From: Sinorhizobium sp. 8-89
GTDB lineage: Bacteria > Pseudomonadota > Alphaproteobacteria > Rhizobiales > Rhizobiaceae
Assembly: GCF_030124325.1 (NCBI RefSeq)
Contig: NZ_JASKLR010000008.1
Span: 62,001 to 126,000 of the forward strand
Reading direction: 5' to 3'
DNA: 64,000 bases
The position numbers and the translations under genes are program-made. Under the pieces are notes generated by a model. That model searched no databases and was not told where the DNA came from. It was given only the letters and a program-made list of their open reading frames with translations. This document shows, one piece after another, positions 19,331-27,523 of the stretch; position 1 is the first letter of the stretch; every line of letters begins with the position of its first letter.

Positions 19331-20161
19331 TCATCTCGAGGACGCCCCACCCGCGCGGCCGGCGCGCTTGACGAGCATACCGATGAACGGCACGTCGTCA
19401 CCGGAGATCGTGTCAATGAGCCCATCGGCGATCCACTGCACGAGCTCCGGCAGGGGATCGCGTCCGCCACGCCAATACTGGGCGAGCACGTCGGGGCGAG
19501 GCACGTGTAAGCGGTTGCTGAAGCCCGCTTCATGCAACGCTTTCGCATCGTCGCGGTGGAACATGTCAAGCTCCATCGACACAGAGTTCGCGCTGCACGC
19601 CTTTAACACCCCGATGAGGTCGGCGTGGCGGGCGTGGGTTATGGCTTCGGTCGCAAGGTCCGGATGGCGCTCGATGACACGCTTCAACAACACGTGGTCG
19701 AAGCTGATGACAATGACGCGGTCGACAGTGCCGGTTGCTCGCAGCAACGCTGCCACGCTATCGACGGCAATGTCCGGCCGCTCCGCTTCCTTGATCTCGA
19801 GCACAATCCCCATGTCGTCGGCCTTCGCCCAGTCAAGTGCCTCCGACAGCGTCGGTATCTTCGTTCCGGCGAAAGCGGGATGAAAGCGAACTCCTGCGTC
19901 GAGTCTGCGGATCTGCTCGAGGCTGAGGTCGGCTGCAAAGCCGTGTCCGTTCGTCGTCCTGTCGACGGTTAAGTCGTGCAGGACGATCGGCTCACCGTCC
20001 GCGGTCAGCACGACGTCGATCTCGACCGTCGTCGCCCCGGCGGCCCTTGCCGCTTCGAATGCCGGCAAAGTATTCTCCGGGTAGTGGAGGCTGTAGCCGC
20101 GGTGGCCACAGACATGGACGCGTCCCGCTTCGCGGGCAAGGAAGCTGAAGGCCATATTCAA
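19331..20161 (-). CDS. glycerophosphodiester phosphodiesterase (UgpQ-like)
   Basis: A 276-residue GDPD enzyme, hydrolysing glycerophosphodiesters to an alcohol and glycerol 3-phosphate (or, in some members, glycerol and a phosphorylated head group). Catalytic features are intact: CGHRGY with the His-Arg pair (about 19-20), PENTLPAF, EIDVVLTADGEPIVLHD with the Glu, Asp and His, then VLEIKE. No signal peptide is present, so it acts in the cytoplasm on imported substrate. A TTG start at 20161 has AAGGA at the better spacing; the ATG two codons later (20155) is the alternative. It is the first enzyme after the LacI gene. Confidence 0.9.
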   Translation of the reverse strand: MNMAFSFLAREAGRVHVCGHRGYSLHYPENTLPAFEAARAAGATTVEIDVVLTADGEPIVLHDLTVDRTTNGHGFAADLSLEQIRRLDAGVRFHPAFAGTKIPTLSEALDWAKADDMGIVLEIKEAERPDIAVDSVAALLRATGTVDRVIVISFDHVLLKRVIERHPDLATEAITHARHADLIGVLKACSANSVSMELDMFHRDDAKALHEAGFSNRLHVPRPDVLAQYWRGGRDPLPELVQWIADGLIDTISGDDVPFIGMLVKRAGRAGGASSR

Positions 20162-20192
20162 CGTGTTCCTTCATCGTTGGAGCACGACCTCC

Positions 20193-21215
20193 TTACAAGC
20201 GTGCTCTGACAGTTTTGCGAACAACGAGTTCGACCGGGAAGTAGACCGAAATCGGCGGCGAGTCGGGCTCGGCGATGCGTCGGTCGAGAATCGATACGAC
20301 CTCTCGGGCAATCCGGCAGGGATCTTGCCGCAGGGTGGTCAGACGGTAGGAGGACCATGCGGCCATGGGCACGTCGTCGAAGCCGATGACCGAAACGTCG
20401 TCGGGTACGCGCAGGCCGGCGTCGCGAAGGTGATCGAGCGTCCCGAACGCCATGAGGTCGTTCACGCAGAAGACCGCGTCGGGCGCTTGGCCGCTCGCCA
20501 GCAGCAGCCGCGCCGCCTCTTTCCCGCCATCGTAGTCGGCAAGGCCGGTCCGAACGATCTTCGCCTCGAATCCGGATGCGGCGGCATATTCAGCGAACGC
20601 GTGCTCGCGGGCGGCGAGGCTCGGGCTCGGCTTCGCCCTGTTGACCACAGCGAACCGCGAGGCCCCTGTGCTGCGCAGGGCGGCAAAGGCCTGCTGCGCG
20701 CCGTCCCCGTCGTCGCAATGGACGCTGTCCAGGCCGGTCTCGGCCCGATTTACCAGGATCAGCGGCTGTCCGTTTCGCCGCGTGAGCTCGACAAGGCTGG
20801 CCGGCGGTGAGCCCGAGAGGAAGACGGTCGCCTCGGCCCGATAGCGCAGCAACTGGCGGCTGGCATTCGCAACGTCGCCCGCTGTGGGCCCGATGTTGAT
20901 GATCGCAGGAACGTTGGAGCGTTCGATTAAAGCGCGCGAGAGGGCCGCAATCATCTGGGCCCGGAATGGAGTATCGGCATCGGAGGTCACGAGTCCGACC
21001 AGCCGGCTCCGATTGGCCAGGAGCCCGCGTGCGAGGTCGTTGACCTGATATCCGAGCGCGGCGGCTGCCGCGTGCACACGCGCCAAGGTTGCCGGTGCGA
21101 TGCTGGCGCCAGGGGTAAAGGCCCGCGAGACCGCCGACCGGGACACACCCGCAAGCTTGGCGACGGCCTCGGCACTGACGAAGCGACCCTGGTTTCTGTC
21201 TCTCGTATCCGACAC
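20193..21215 (-). CDS. LacI-family transcription regulator
   Basis: A 340-residue LacI/PurR-type regulator. The N-terminal helix-turn-helix (about residues 10-30, SAEAVAKLAGVSRSAVSRAF) and hinge (ALGYQVNDLARGL) are followed by a periplasmic-binding-protein-like effector domain, with VIGFDDVPMAAW near the end. The GTG at 21215 with CGGAG upstream was chosen because the frame beyond it is antisense to the solute-binding-protein gene. It is divergent from the ABC importer, with a palindrome between them. It should repress or activate both arms of the locus in response to the imported compound. Confidence 0.92.
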   Translation of the reverse strand: MSDTRDRNQGRFVSAEAVAKLAGVSRSAVSRAFTPGASIAPATLARVHAAAAALGYQVNDLARGLLANRSRLVGLVTSDADTPFRAQMIAALSRALIERSNVPAIINIGPTAGDVANASRQLLRYRAEATVFLSGSPPASLVELTRRNGQPLILVNRAETGLDSVHCDDGDGAQQAFAALRSTGASRFAVVNRAKPSPSLAAREHAFAEYAAASGFEAKIVRTGLADYDGGKEAARLLLASGQAPDAVFCVNDLMAFGTLDHLRDAGLRVPDDVSVIGFDDVPMAAWSSYRLTTLRQDPCRIAREVVSILDRRIAEPDSPPISVYFPVELVVRKTVRARL

Positions 21216-21254
21216 CGCTCGACTCCGCTGGACATTCCCCAAAGCGCATTCATA

Positions 21255-21280
21255 ATTGTGTTGCACAGCATTGCAACAAT
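21255..21280. promoter_or_regulatory. candidate LacI-family operator
   Basis: Between the divergent LacI and solute-binding-protein genes lies an imperfect palindrome built from GTTGCA and TTGCAAC separated by five bases, with outer ATTGTG and ACAAT arms. LacI-family operators usually have this inverted form. It lies 40 bases from the regulator start and 47 from the transporter start. Confidence 0.6.
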
Positions 21281-21326
21281 CAAGGACGACACGATGAAAG
21301 CGTGTCGCGGCTGGGAGGAAATCAGG

Positions 21327-22700
21327 ATGTTTCACTGGAAAATCGGAACGGCTGCGCTTCTGAGTGCAGCATTCGCGGCCGGTAGTGCGGCCTTGCTTGC
21401 TGCGACGCCTCTGGTCGCGCAAGAAACCGTGAAGCTCGAACTCTGGTCGCGCCAGGATCCCTCGGGACCGCTGCGCCCCGGTAATGTCATTAAGGCTACC
21501 GAGCGGCTGAATAAGGAACTCGAGGCCGAGGGCTCCCCGAAACGCGTCGAGGTTGCCGTTCGCGAGAGTCCCGCCAAGGGCTTCGACGACGACGCACTGC
21601 AACTTCTCAAGGTATTCGGCGTCGGCGAAGGCCCCGATATGTTCATCGCCGCGCACGAATGGATCTGCGCCTTCCAGGAGGACGGCTTCGCTCTCAAGCT
21701 TGACGATTATATCGCCAAGTACCCTCAACATTTCGGCACGATCTTTCCGTCGCTCTGGTCATCGGCGAAGTGTCCAGATGGTACCTACGCGATTCCGCAG
21801 GACGCGGAAGCCAGGATGTTCTTTTACAACAAGAAGCTCCTGCGCGAGGCCGGCTACGACGCTGCCTTCGTCGACGCCATGCCGGAGCGGGCGTTGTCGG
21901 GCGACCTGACGTTGGATGAGGTGTTGGAGATTGCCAAGCAGGTCGTCGACAAGACAAAGGCGCAATACGGTGTACTTCACCGGCCGAACAAGGGGCCCGA
22001 CTACATCATGGTGTTCCAGGCCTATGGCAGCGACTTCGTCGATCCGACAACCGGCAAGCTGCTTCTCGAGCGCGACAAGCTCGCCGCTGCCTTCGGCTGG
22101 TTCGAGCGCGGAGTGAAGGAAGGCGTCATTCCGGCCAACAACACCGCGATGGAATTCGATGCGCTGCGGAAGGAGTTCTACACCGGCAACGCCGCTTTCT
22201 TCATGTACGGCATCTGGGACCTCGGCAGCGTCGCGTTTCCGACCTACGGGCTGCCGCAGGAGGAGAAGGCCTTCTTCGCGGACTGGGGCTGGATCGCCGG
22301 GCCGGCACCCCAAAAAGGCGGCTCGCCGGTCAGCTTGACGCATCCGATCGTCTATGTGATTGCCGCCGACACGAAGGAGCCGGAACTCGCTGTCCGCCTG
22401 CTTGGCCACGCTTCAGCGGCCGATCTCAACACGGATCACGCGGTCACCACGACGCATCTCGGCATCAAGCCAGAGCAACTTGAAGACCCGCGCTATGCCA
22501 AGGCTTGGCCGCTCGCCAGAGCCACCGAACTGCTGAAGATCACCAAGTTTCTGCCGAACAACTCGCAGTTCGGCGACCTCAACGGCATCATCTATGCCGG
22601 GATTCAAGGCATAGAGTCGGGGCGGTTGTCGGCAGAGCAAGCAGCCGATTTCGTCATCGAGGAGGCCTCGTCCTCCCTTGAGGACGTGATCGTCAAATAG
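21327..22700 (+). CDS. ABC transporter solute-binding protein, sugar/glycerophosphodiester type
   Basis: A 457-residue periplasmic binding protein of family 1 (MalE/UgpB-like). A signal peptide covers about residues 1-31, ending near PLVAQE. The mature protein has the two-lobe pattern with ELWSRQDPSG at the start and YAIPQDAEARMFFYNKKLL in the middle, similar in style to UgpB and sugar binders. The ATG at 21327 follows GGGAGGAA; an earlier ATG at 21294 gives a longer N-terminus but a poorer signal. It is the first gene of a rightward SBP-permease-permease-ATPase-phosphodiesterase unit. The ligand is inferred from the enzymes to be a glycerophosphodiester. Confidence 0.88.
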   Translation: MFHWKIGTAALLSAAFAAGSAALLAATPLVAQETVKLELWSRQDPSGPLRPGNVIKATERLNKELEAEGSPKRVEVAVRESPAKGFDDDALQLLKVFGVGEGPDMFIAAHEWICAFQEDGFALKLDDYIAKYPQHFGTIFPSLWSSAKCPDGTYAIPQDAEARMFFYNKKLLREAGYDAAFVDAMPERALSGDLTLDEVLEIAKQVVDKTKAQYGVLHRPNKGPDYIMVFQAYGSDFVDPTTGKLLLERDKLAAAFGWFERGVKEGVIPANNTAMEFDALRKEFYTGNAAFFMYGIWDLGSVAFPTYGLPQEEKAFFADWGWIAGPAPQKGGSPVSLTHPIVYVIAADTKEPELAVRLLGHASAADLNTDHAVTTTHLGIKPEQLEDPRYAKAWPLARATELLKITKFLPNNSQFGDLNGIIYAGIQGIESGRLSAEQAADFVIEEASSSLEDVIVK

Positions 22701-22775
22701 GTCCAATCGGTCTCGCGCCCGTCGATCCGGACGTGCCGGGCCGACGGTCGCGATGCCCGCCTTGCGAGCTAAACG

Positions 22776-23729
22776 ATGACGACGATAGCGGATGAACTCA
22801 CGATCGAGCGGCGCGGCCATGCGGGAGCGGCGGCGCGAAGGCGCACGAACTTCGTGATCTTTCTCGGCCCGGCGATCCTGCTCACGGTCCTCTTCTTCGT
22901 CGTCCCCGTCATCATCGATATCACAGTGTCGTTCACCGACCTCAGCCGCTCGCTCCGCATCAGCGAGTTCACCACCGAGCAGTACGAGAAGGTCTTTCGA
23001 ACGGATCGTCGGTTGTCGCAGGTCATAGGGCTGACCTTCATCTATGTCTTCGGCACGCTGGCGATCTTCAACGTCACCTTTGGCCTGATCCTCGCCATCA
23101 CCACCACGGCGATCCGGAATGTATCCGGCAGCTTCTTCCGGGGTGTGTGGCTCCTGCCGCGAATGAGCCCGTCAGTCCTCTATATTCTGCTCTGGCTTTG
23201 GGCAGTGAGCCCCACCGAAGCCGGCCTCATAAACCAGGTCCTCATGCAAGCGTTCGGTCTCGACGCGCCGCTCGACCTGCTCACTTCGGCGCCGATCGCT
23301 CTCATCATCATTTCGAACGGCTTCATCGGCGCTTCGATGGGAATGATCATCTTCACCGCCGCGATCCGCGGCATCCCGGAGCACCTGTTCCATGCCGCGG
23401 CAGTGGACGGCGCCGGGACCTTCGCAACGATCCGGTTCATCACCCTACCGGCGCTGCGTTGGCCGATCAGCTTTGTAACAATCTACCAGACACTCTCGCT
23501 GCTGGTCAGCTTCGAATACATCCTGCTTCTGACCAAGGGCGGTCCGTTCTACGACACGACTGTCTATGCGCTCTATGTGTACCGTCGCGCATTCGAGAGC
23601 GGCCAATACGGCTACGGAGCCGCACTGGCGCTTTTTCTGATCGTCATCGGCGTAATCGTCGCGCTCCTCGGCTGGCGCTTCTTCGATATGGAACGCCTGC
23701 TGCAGCGCCCGCGGATCGAGGTGCATTGA
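22776..23729 (+). CDS. ABC transporter permease (MalF/UgpA type)
   Basis: A 317-residue inner-membrane permease with six helices. The conserved cytoplasmic EAA loop is present as HAAAVDGAGTFATIRFITLPALRWP (about residues 208-232), the docking site for the ATPase. The N-terminus has a short Arg-rich cytoplasmic part before helix 1. It starts 75 bases after the binding-protein gene and ends one base before the second permease, so the two are translationally close. It would form the heterodimeric channel with the next product. Confidence 0.9.
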   Translation: MTTIADELTIERRGHAGAAARRRTNFVIFLGPAILLTVLFFVVPVIIDITVSFTDLSRSLRISEFTTEQYEKVFRTDRRLSQVIGLTFIYVFGTLAIFNVTFGLILAITTTAIRNVSGSFFRGVWLLPRMSPSVLYILLWLWAVSPTEAGLINQVLMQAFGLDAPLDLLTSAPIALIIISNGFIGASMGMIIFTAAIRGIPEHLFHAAAVDGAGTFATIRFITLPALRWPISFVTIYQTLSLLVSFEYILLLTKGGPFYDTTVYALYVYRRAFESGQYGYGAALALFLIVIGVIVALLGWRFFDMERLLQRPRIEVH

Positions 23730-23730
23730 G

Positions 23731-24831
23731 ATGGCCGCGCAGACGATCCCCCTGGCGTCCACGACGGTTTCCGGGCCGGCGGCTGACTGGGATGCATTGG
23801 CAGCGCGGGCGCGTGCCGTGCGGCGCACCAAGGCGGTCGTCCTCTACGCCTTCCTCATCGCCGTGTCACTGCCGATCATCCTGCCCTATTTCTGGCTCGT
23901 GACGATCGCCTTCTCGGCCAAGACCGGCGTTGCCGAGACAGCCGTTCTGTGGCGCTCGATGGCCGTTGTGGTGCCGGCCGTCATCGCCTTCTGGCTCACT
24001 GCTGCGCTCGCGCAAAGCCGACGCCAGTTATGGATCGGCATCGCAGCAGTCGCCGCGGTCGCTGTCTTCGCCTTCATCCTCCTGGTCGGGCCTGACCTGC
24101 ACCTCGGCAACTTCATCTTCCTGTGGGAGCCCGACTTCGCCTCGGTGGTGCGGTCGCGGATCGGGGAAGTCAAAGGCGCCGTCCAGTTTCCCAATGTCTG
24201 GCATGCCTTCGGCAACTCGATCCTGATCGCCGGCGCACAGACCGCTATCGTCGTCACCGTCGCCTCATTGGCGGCCTACTACCTGTCGCGCTTCCAGTTC
24301 CCCGGCCGCTCCTCGATGCTGCGCTCGCTCCTGGTGCTCCACGCCTTCCCGGTGCTGACGCTGATCGTGCCGATGTTCCTGATGCTCTACTGGATCGGGC
24401 TTCTCGATACGCTTTCCGGCGTGATTCTTGTCCTTGTCGCCTTCGAGCTGCCTTTTGCGATTTTCATCATGAAGGGCTTCTTCGACGCAGTGCCGTGGGA
24501 CATCGAGATGAGCGCGCTGACCGATGGCGCGTCGCGGCGGCAGGCATTTGTGAGCGTGGTGCTGCCGCAGGTGTGGAACGGCATTCTCGCCATCGCGGTC
24601 TTCACCTTCATCCGCGGCTGGGAAGAGTACATCTTTGTGTTCACGTTCCTGATCAGGAACAGCAACTGGACAATGAGCCTCTACATGTACTGGGTTCGCG
24701 ATGACGTCATGGGCGTCGACTACGGTGTCGTTTCTGCGGTCGGCGTCTTCTACCTTGTCCCGAGTCTGATCCTCTACATGGCCGCGCAGCGCTATCTCAT
24801 GCAGATGTCGATCGGCGGCGTGAAGGGCTGA
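23731..24831 (+). CDS. ABC transporter permease (MalG/UgpE type) with extra membrane segments
   Basis: A 366-residue permease, about 80-90 residues longer than usual for this family (near 280). The core has the family fold and the EAA-loop motif EMSALTDGASRRQAFVSVVLP (about 257-277). The added length lies after helix 1, where two extra hydrophobic stretches (about residues 68-85 and 92-113) occupy the position of the first periplasmic loop. The insertion contains only polar linker otherwise and no enzymatic motif. The start at 23731 lies one base past the stop of the first permease. The rest of the operon context is a standard importer. Confidence 0.88.
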   Translation: MAAQTIPLASTTVSGPAADWDALAARARAVRRTKAVVLYAFLIAVSLPIILPYFWLVTIAFSAKTGVAETAVLWRSMAVVVPAVIAFWLTAALAQSRRQLWIGIAAVAAVAVFAFILLVGPDLHLGNFIFLWEPDFASVVRSRIGEVKGAVQFPNVWHAFGNSILIAGAQTAIVVTVASLAAYYLSRFQFPGRSSMLRSLLVLHAFPVLTLIVPMFLMLYWIGLLDTLSGVILVLVAFELPFAIFIMKGFFDAVPWDIEMSALTDGASRRQAFVSVVLPQVWNGILAIAVFTFIRGWEEYIFVFTFLIRNSNWTMSLYMYWVRDDVMGVDYGVVSAVGVFYLVPSLILYMAAQRYLMQMSIGGVKG

Positions 24832-24836
24832 CGGCG

Positions 24837-25900
24837 ATGGCGAAGATCGAATTTCGTAACGTGGTGAAGCGGTTCGGCGCCGTCGAGGTGATCCCCGACA
24901 TGAACCTCGTCATCGAGGATGGCGAGTTCGTCGCGCTTCTCGGCCCCTCCGGCTGCGGCAAGTCGACGAGCCTGTTCATGCTCGCCGGCATCTATCTTCC
25001 AAGCGGCGGCGAGCTCCTCTTCGATGGCCATGTCGTCAACGAGGTAGAGGCACGCGACCGCAATGTCGGCATCGTCTTTCAGTCCTACGCGCTCTACCCG
25101 CACATGAGCGTGCGCGACAACATTCTGTTTCCACTGCGCTTCAAGAAAACGCCGCGCGACGAAGCGCTCGCCAAAGTGAAGGCCGCCGCGGACCTTGTCC
25201 GGGTCGCGGAGCTCCTGGACCGTCGTCCCGGCGAGCTCTCCGGCGGCCAGCAGCAGCGCGTCGCCCTTGCGCGCGCCCTCGTAAAGGAGCCGCAGCTGCT
25301 GCTCCTCGACGAGCCGCTCTCCAACCTCGACGCTTCGCTTCGCCTTTCGATGCGAACCGAAATCAAGTCGCTGCACCAGCAGCTCGGCGTGACGACGGTC
25401 CTCGTCACGCATGATCAGGTCGAGGCGACGACCATGGCCGACCGTATCATCTGCATGCGCGCTGGCCGAATCGAGCAGGTCGGACGCCGGACGACCTCTA
25501 CCTCAGGCCTTCGAGCCTGTTCGTCGCCGGCTTCATCGGCTCGCCGCCCATCAACCTCATTGCCGGTGAAGCCGAGGGCGGCACGGTCACGGTCAACGGC
25601 GCCAGGTTTTCGGTCGAGGGCGCGTCGGGGTCGCTGACCATCGGGCTGAGGCCGGAGCACCTCAAATTCGGGGATACCGGCTTCGCCGGCCGGATCGCGC
25701 AGATCGAACCGATGGGTCGCGAGATCCTCTATGTCGTCGAAACCGAAATGGGTGCCGTTCGCGTACTTGAACAGGGTTCCTCTGCCGGGCACTCGGCAGG
25801 CGAGCAGGTAAAGATCGGTTTCCTGCCCGGGAATTCGCTTGTGTTCGAGACGGAGCCACAGAAGCTCATTGCCGGCGCACATGTCCGAGCACCGGTTTGA
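24837..25900 (+). pseudogene. ABC transporter ATPase, interrupted by a one-base frameshift
   Basis: A MalK/UgpC-like ATPase with an intact nucleotide-binding domain: Walker A GPSGCGKST, Q-loop FQSYALYPHM, signature LSGGQQQRVALARA, Walker B LLLLDEPLSNLD, and switch His in VTHDQ. After GRIEQVG (about 25482) the frame breaks. Reading one base over restores TPDDLYLRPSSLFVAGFIG and the whole C-terminal TOBE region to the TGA at 25898-25900. The total span of 1064 bases is one short of a 354-codon gene, so a single base of the Gly codon has been lost. As read, translation continues in the wrong frame to 25637, leaving a domain that could still hydrolyse ATP but lacks the regulatory tail. A sequencing error would explain this equally well. 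Confidence 0.85.
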
Positions 25901-25950
25901 CAGGGGCGAGCGACAGCCGCTCCATTTCCAAGACGCGGACGAGCGGGCGT

Positions 25951-26859
25951 ATGACGACTGAGACAAGCAAGCATACGGCAAGTCCGCCAGTGGCCGTCGA
26001 GGGTCCCCATGGCCCCATTCGGCTCAAGTGGCACAAGCTGCGCACGCACCTTACCGAAGCACCCTTCAAGTGTTCGAATCTCGCACTCGGCTGGCAGCTC
26101 GGCGCCAGCCTCGAGGTGGACATACTCGCCACCGCCGATGGCCGCTTCGCGGTTCTCCACGATCCGACGCTCGGTCCCTCGACGACCGGCCACGGCCGCG
26201 TGTCGAGCATGCCGATCGCCTCGATGAGGGAGCTCCTCCACCGGAACGCCGGCGGCAGTCCAGACCCGGATGCGCCGGTCCTGTCGCTCGCCGAGCTGGT
26301 CGCCCCGCTTCGAAAACTGCCGAGAGCGCCGTCCGCCAACCTTCAGTTGGACCTCAAGCTGCTCGAGGGCCACGCGCTTCCGGACTCGGCAATAGCCGAT
26401 GCAGCGGCGGCCGTCGCCGGACTCGAGGATGCCATCGTTGTCGGATCGCATCATCTGGATGAGGCACGCCGTCTCGTCGCCGCCATGCCCGGGGCCAGGC
26501 TAGGATACGATCCGATGCTGGCGGTATCCCGCCAGAGAAGTCTGCGCGACCCGGAGCGGCTGCTGCGCCACATCGAGCGTCGGAGGACCGGCATGAGCCT
26601 CGCCTACCTCCAATTCGATGCTATCGTTGCCTCGGAGAAACAGGGAGGCTTCCCTCTCGTCGCGCGTCTGTTGGAGCTCGGCATCGAGACCGACGCCTGG
26701 ACAGTCAATCCGGGCCGGCAGATCAGCGACGCTGTCCTACGTAGGCTAATAGGAGCGAGAGTGCGGCAAATCACAACCGACGCTCCAAGTGAGATCTTCC
26801 GCCTGATCCGCTCGTTGCCCTGCGTGATCGACGCAACTCCGGATCTCAGCTTCGAATAA
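25951..26859 (+). CDS. divergent glycerophosphodiester phosphodiesterase
   Basis: About 302 residues of the GDPD fold, the last gene of the importer unit. The Glu/Asp/His part of the active site is kept in SLEVDILATADGRFAVLHDP, but the usual His-Arg-Gly and Pro-Glu-Asn-Thr elements are altered to WHKLRTH and LTEAPFKC. The enzyme may therefore have a different substrate or reduced activity compared with the first GDPD of the locus. No signal peptide is seen. The open frame starts at a TTG overlapping the ATPase stop (25897); the ATG at 25951 is taken as the start, without a strong ribosome site. Two different GDPD enzymes in one locus suggest sequential or alternative cleavage. Confidence 0.75.
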   Translation: MTTETSKHTASPPVAVEGPHGPIRLKWHKLRTHLTEAPFKCSNLALGWQLGASLEVDILATADGRFAVLHDPTLGPSTTGHGRVSSMPIASMRELLHRNAGGSPDPDAPVLSLAELVAPLRKLPRAPSANLQLDLKLLEGHALPDSAIADAAAAVAGLEDAIVVGSHHLDEARRLVAAMPGARLGYDPMLAVSRQRSLRDPERLLRHIERRRTGMSLAYLQFDAIVASEKQGGFPLVARLLELGIETDAWTVNPGRQISDAVLRRLIGARVRQITTDAPSEIFRLIRSLPCVIDATPDLSFE

Positions 26860-26883
26860 TCGCGCGCGAACGCTGCCGCGCGA
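26860..26883 (+). terminator. weak hairpin after the importer operon
   Basis: A seven-base inverted repeat (TCGCGCG and CGCGCGA) begins directly after the stop of the second phosphodiesterase. There is only a short T-rich stretch after it, so it is a weak or factor-dependent terminator at best. Confidence 0.35.
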
Positions 26884-26930
26884 TCTTATGTTGCGCTGAA
26901 TTCAAGCCGCCAATGTCCTGGCTGCGGCAG

Positions 26931-26974
26931 GTCCCGTTGACACATTATGCGATCTTTCCGGAGCATAAGGGGCG
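26931..26974. repeat. copy 3 of the CATTATGCGA element
   Basis: TGACACATTATGCGATCTTT at 26938-26957 matches the core of the copies near 1064 and 16422 with two differences. The flanks GTCCCG and GGGGC form only a partial inverted pair. The flanking 26884-27137 region has no recognised gene. Confidence 0.45.
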
Positions 26975-27137
26975 TCCGTGGACCTACGGCGCGCACGGAC
27001 GGCTCCTCTCCCACCGCGGGACGGATGGCAGGGGTAAGCGCCAGCACATATTCAGCCAAAACGCTCGTTGGGTTGTCATGATGAACATTCGTGCTCATAA
27101 AACGTTTCTCTTTCGAGTGAGCGATGGAGGAGCTGCC

Positions 27138-27230
27138 GTGAGTGCCGACCAACGTATCGTCATCTCGATTGCGCTTACTGCGGCGATCGCTATTTTCGCG
27201 GCGACGATGATCGGCATCTTCCTGGCCTGA
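27138..27230 (+). CDS. 30-residue single-pass membrane peptide
   Basis: A GTG start preceded by GGAGGAG at ideal spacing opens a 30-residue ORF. It has a short polar N-terminus (SADQR) and then one hydrophobic helix rich in Ile and Ala that runs to the C-terminus, ending IGIFLA. No family is recognised. The same frame is open from 26913, but that longer reading crosses the repeat element and has no ribosome site, so the short form is preferred. Small membrane peptides of this form often modulate larger membrane proteins; any role here is unknown. Confidence 0.5.
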   Translation: MSADQRIVISIALTAAIAIFAATMIGIFLA

Positions 27231-27523
27231 TACCCTCGAGCAAGGCCAGCTAAATGTTCCTCTCGGGGCCATTGAAGTACTAATTGAACAAGGTAAGCAG
27301 TTGCTTTCGCCGGCGACCTCAAGCTTATGCGGCTGGCGAGCTACCGGGCTGCTCTACTGTGACGTTGCCCTGGAGATCAGCACCCCATGGGAATGCCTTA
27401 CCGTCTCCGATGAGCGTCATCTCTGGTGGATATGGGTTGGTAACGTTCTGCATGCCTTGCCTTTGCCTGGAGGCTGCGCGAACTTCCCATCTCGTGCATC
27501 TTCAGGACTGGCATTCGAGACCG

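Noticed and set aside
19011..19334. A 107-codon frame between the sulfatase and GDPD genes
   Set aside because: Arg/Pro-rich composition, no ribosome site, no family.
25482..25484. Programmed frameshift in the ATPase gene
   Set aside because: No slippery heptamer or downstream structure is visible; a simple indel explains it.
26938..26957. TTGACA in repeat copy 3 as a sigma-70 -35 box
   Set aside because: No -10 box at a suitable distance, and the other two copies do not keep TTGACA.
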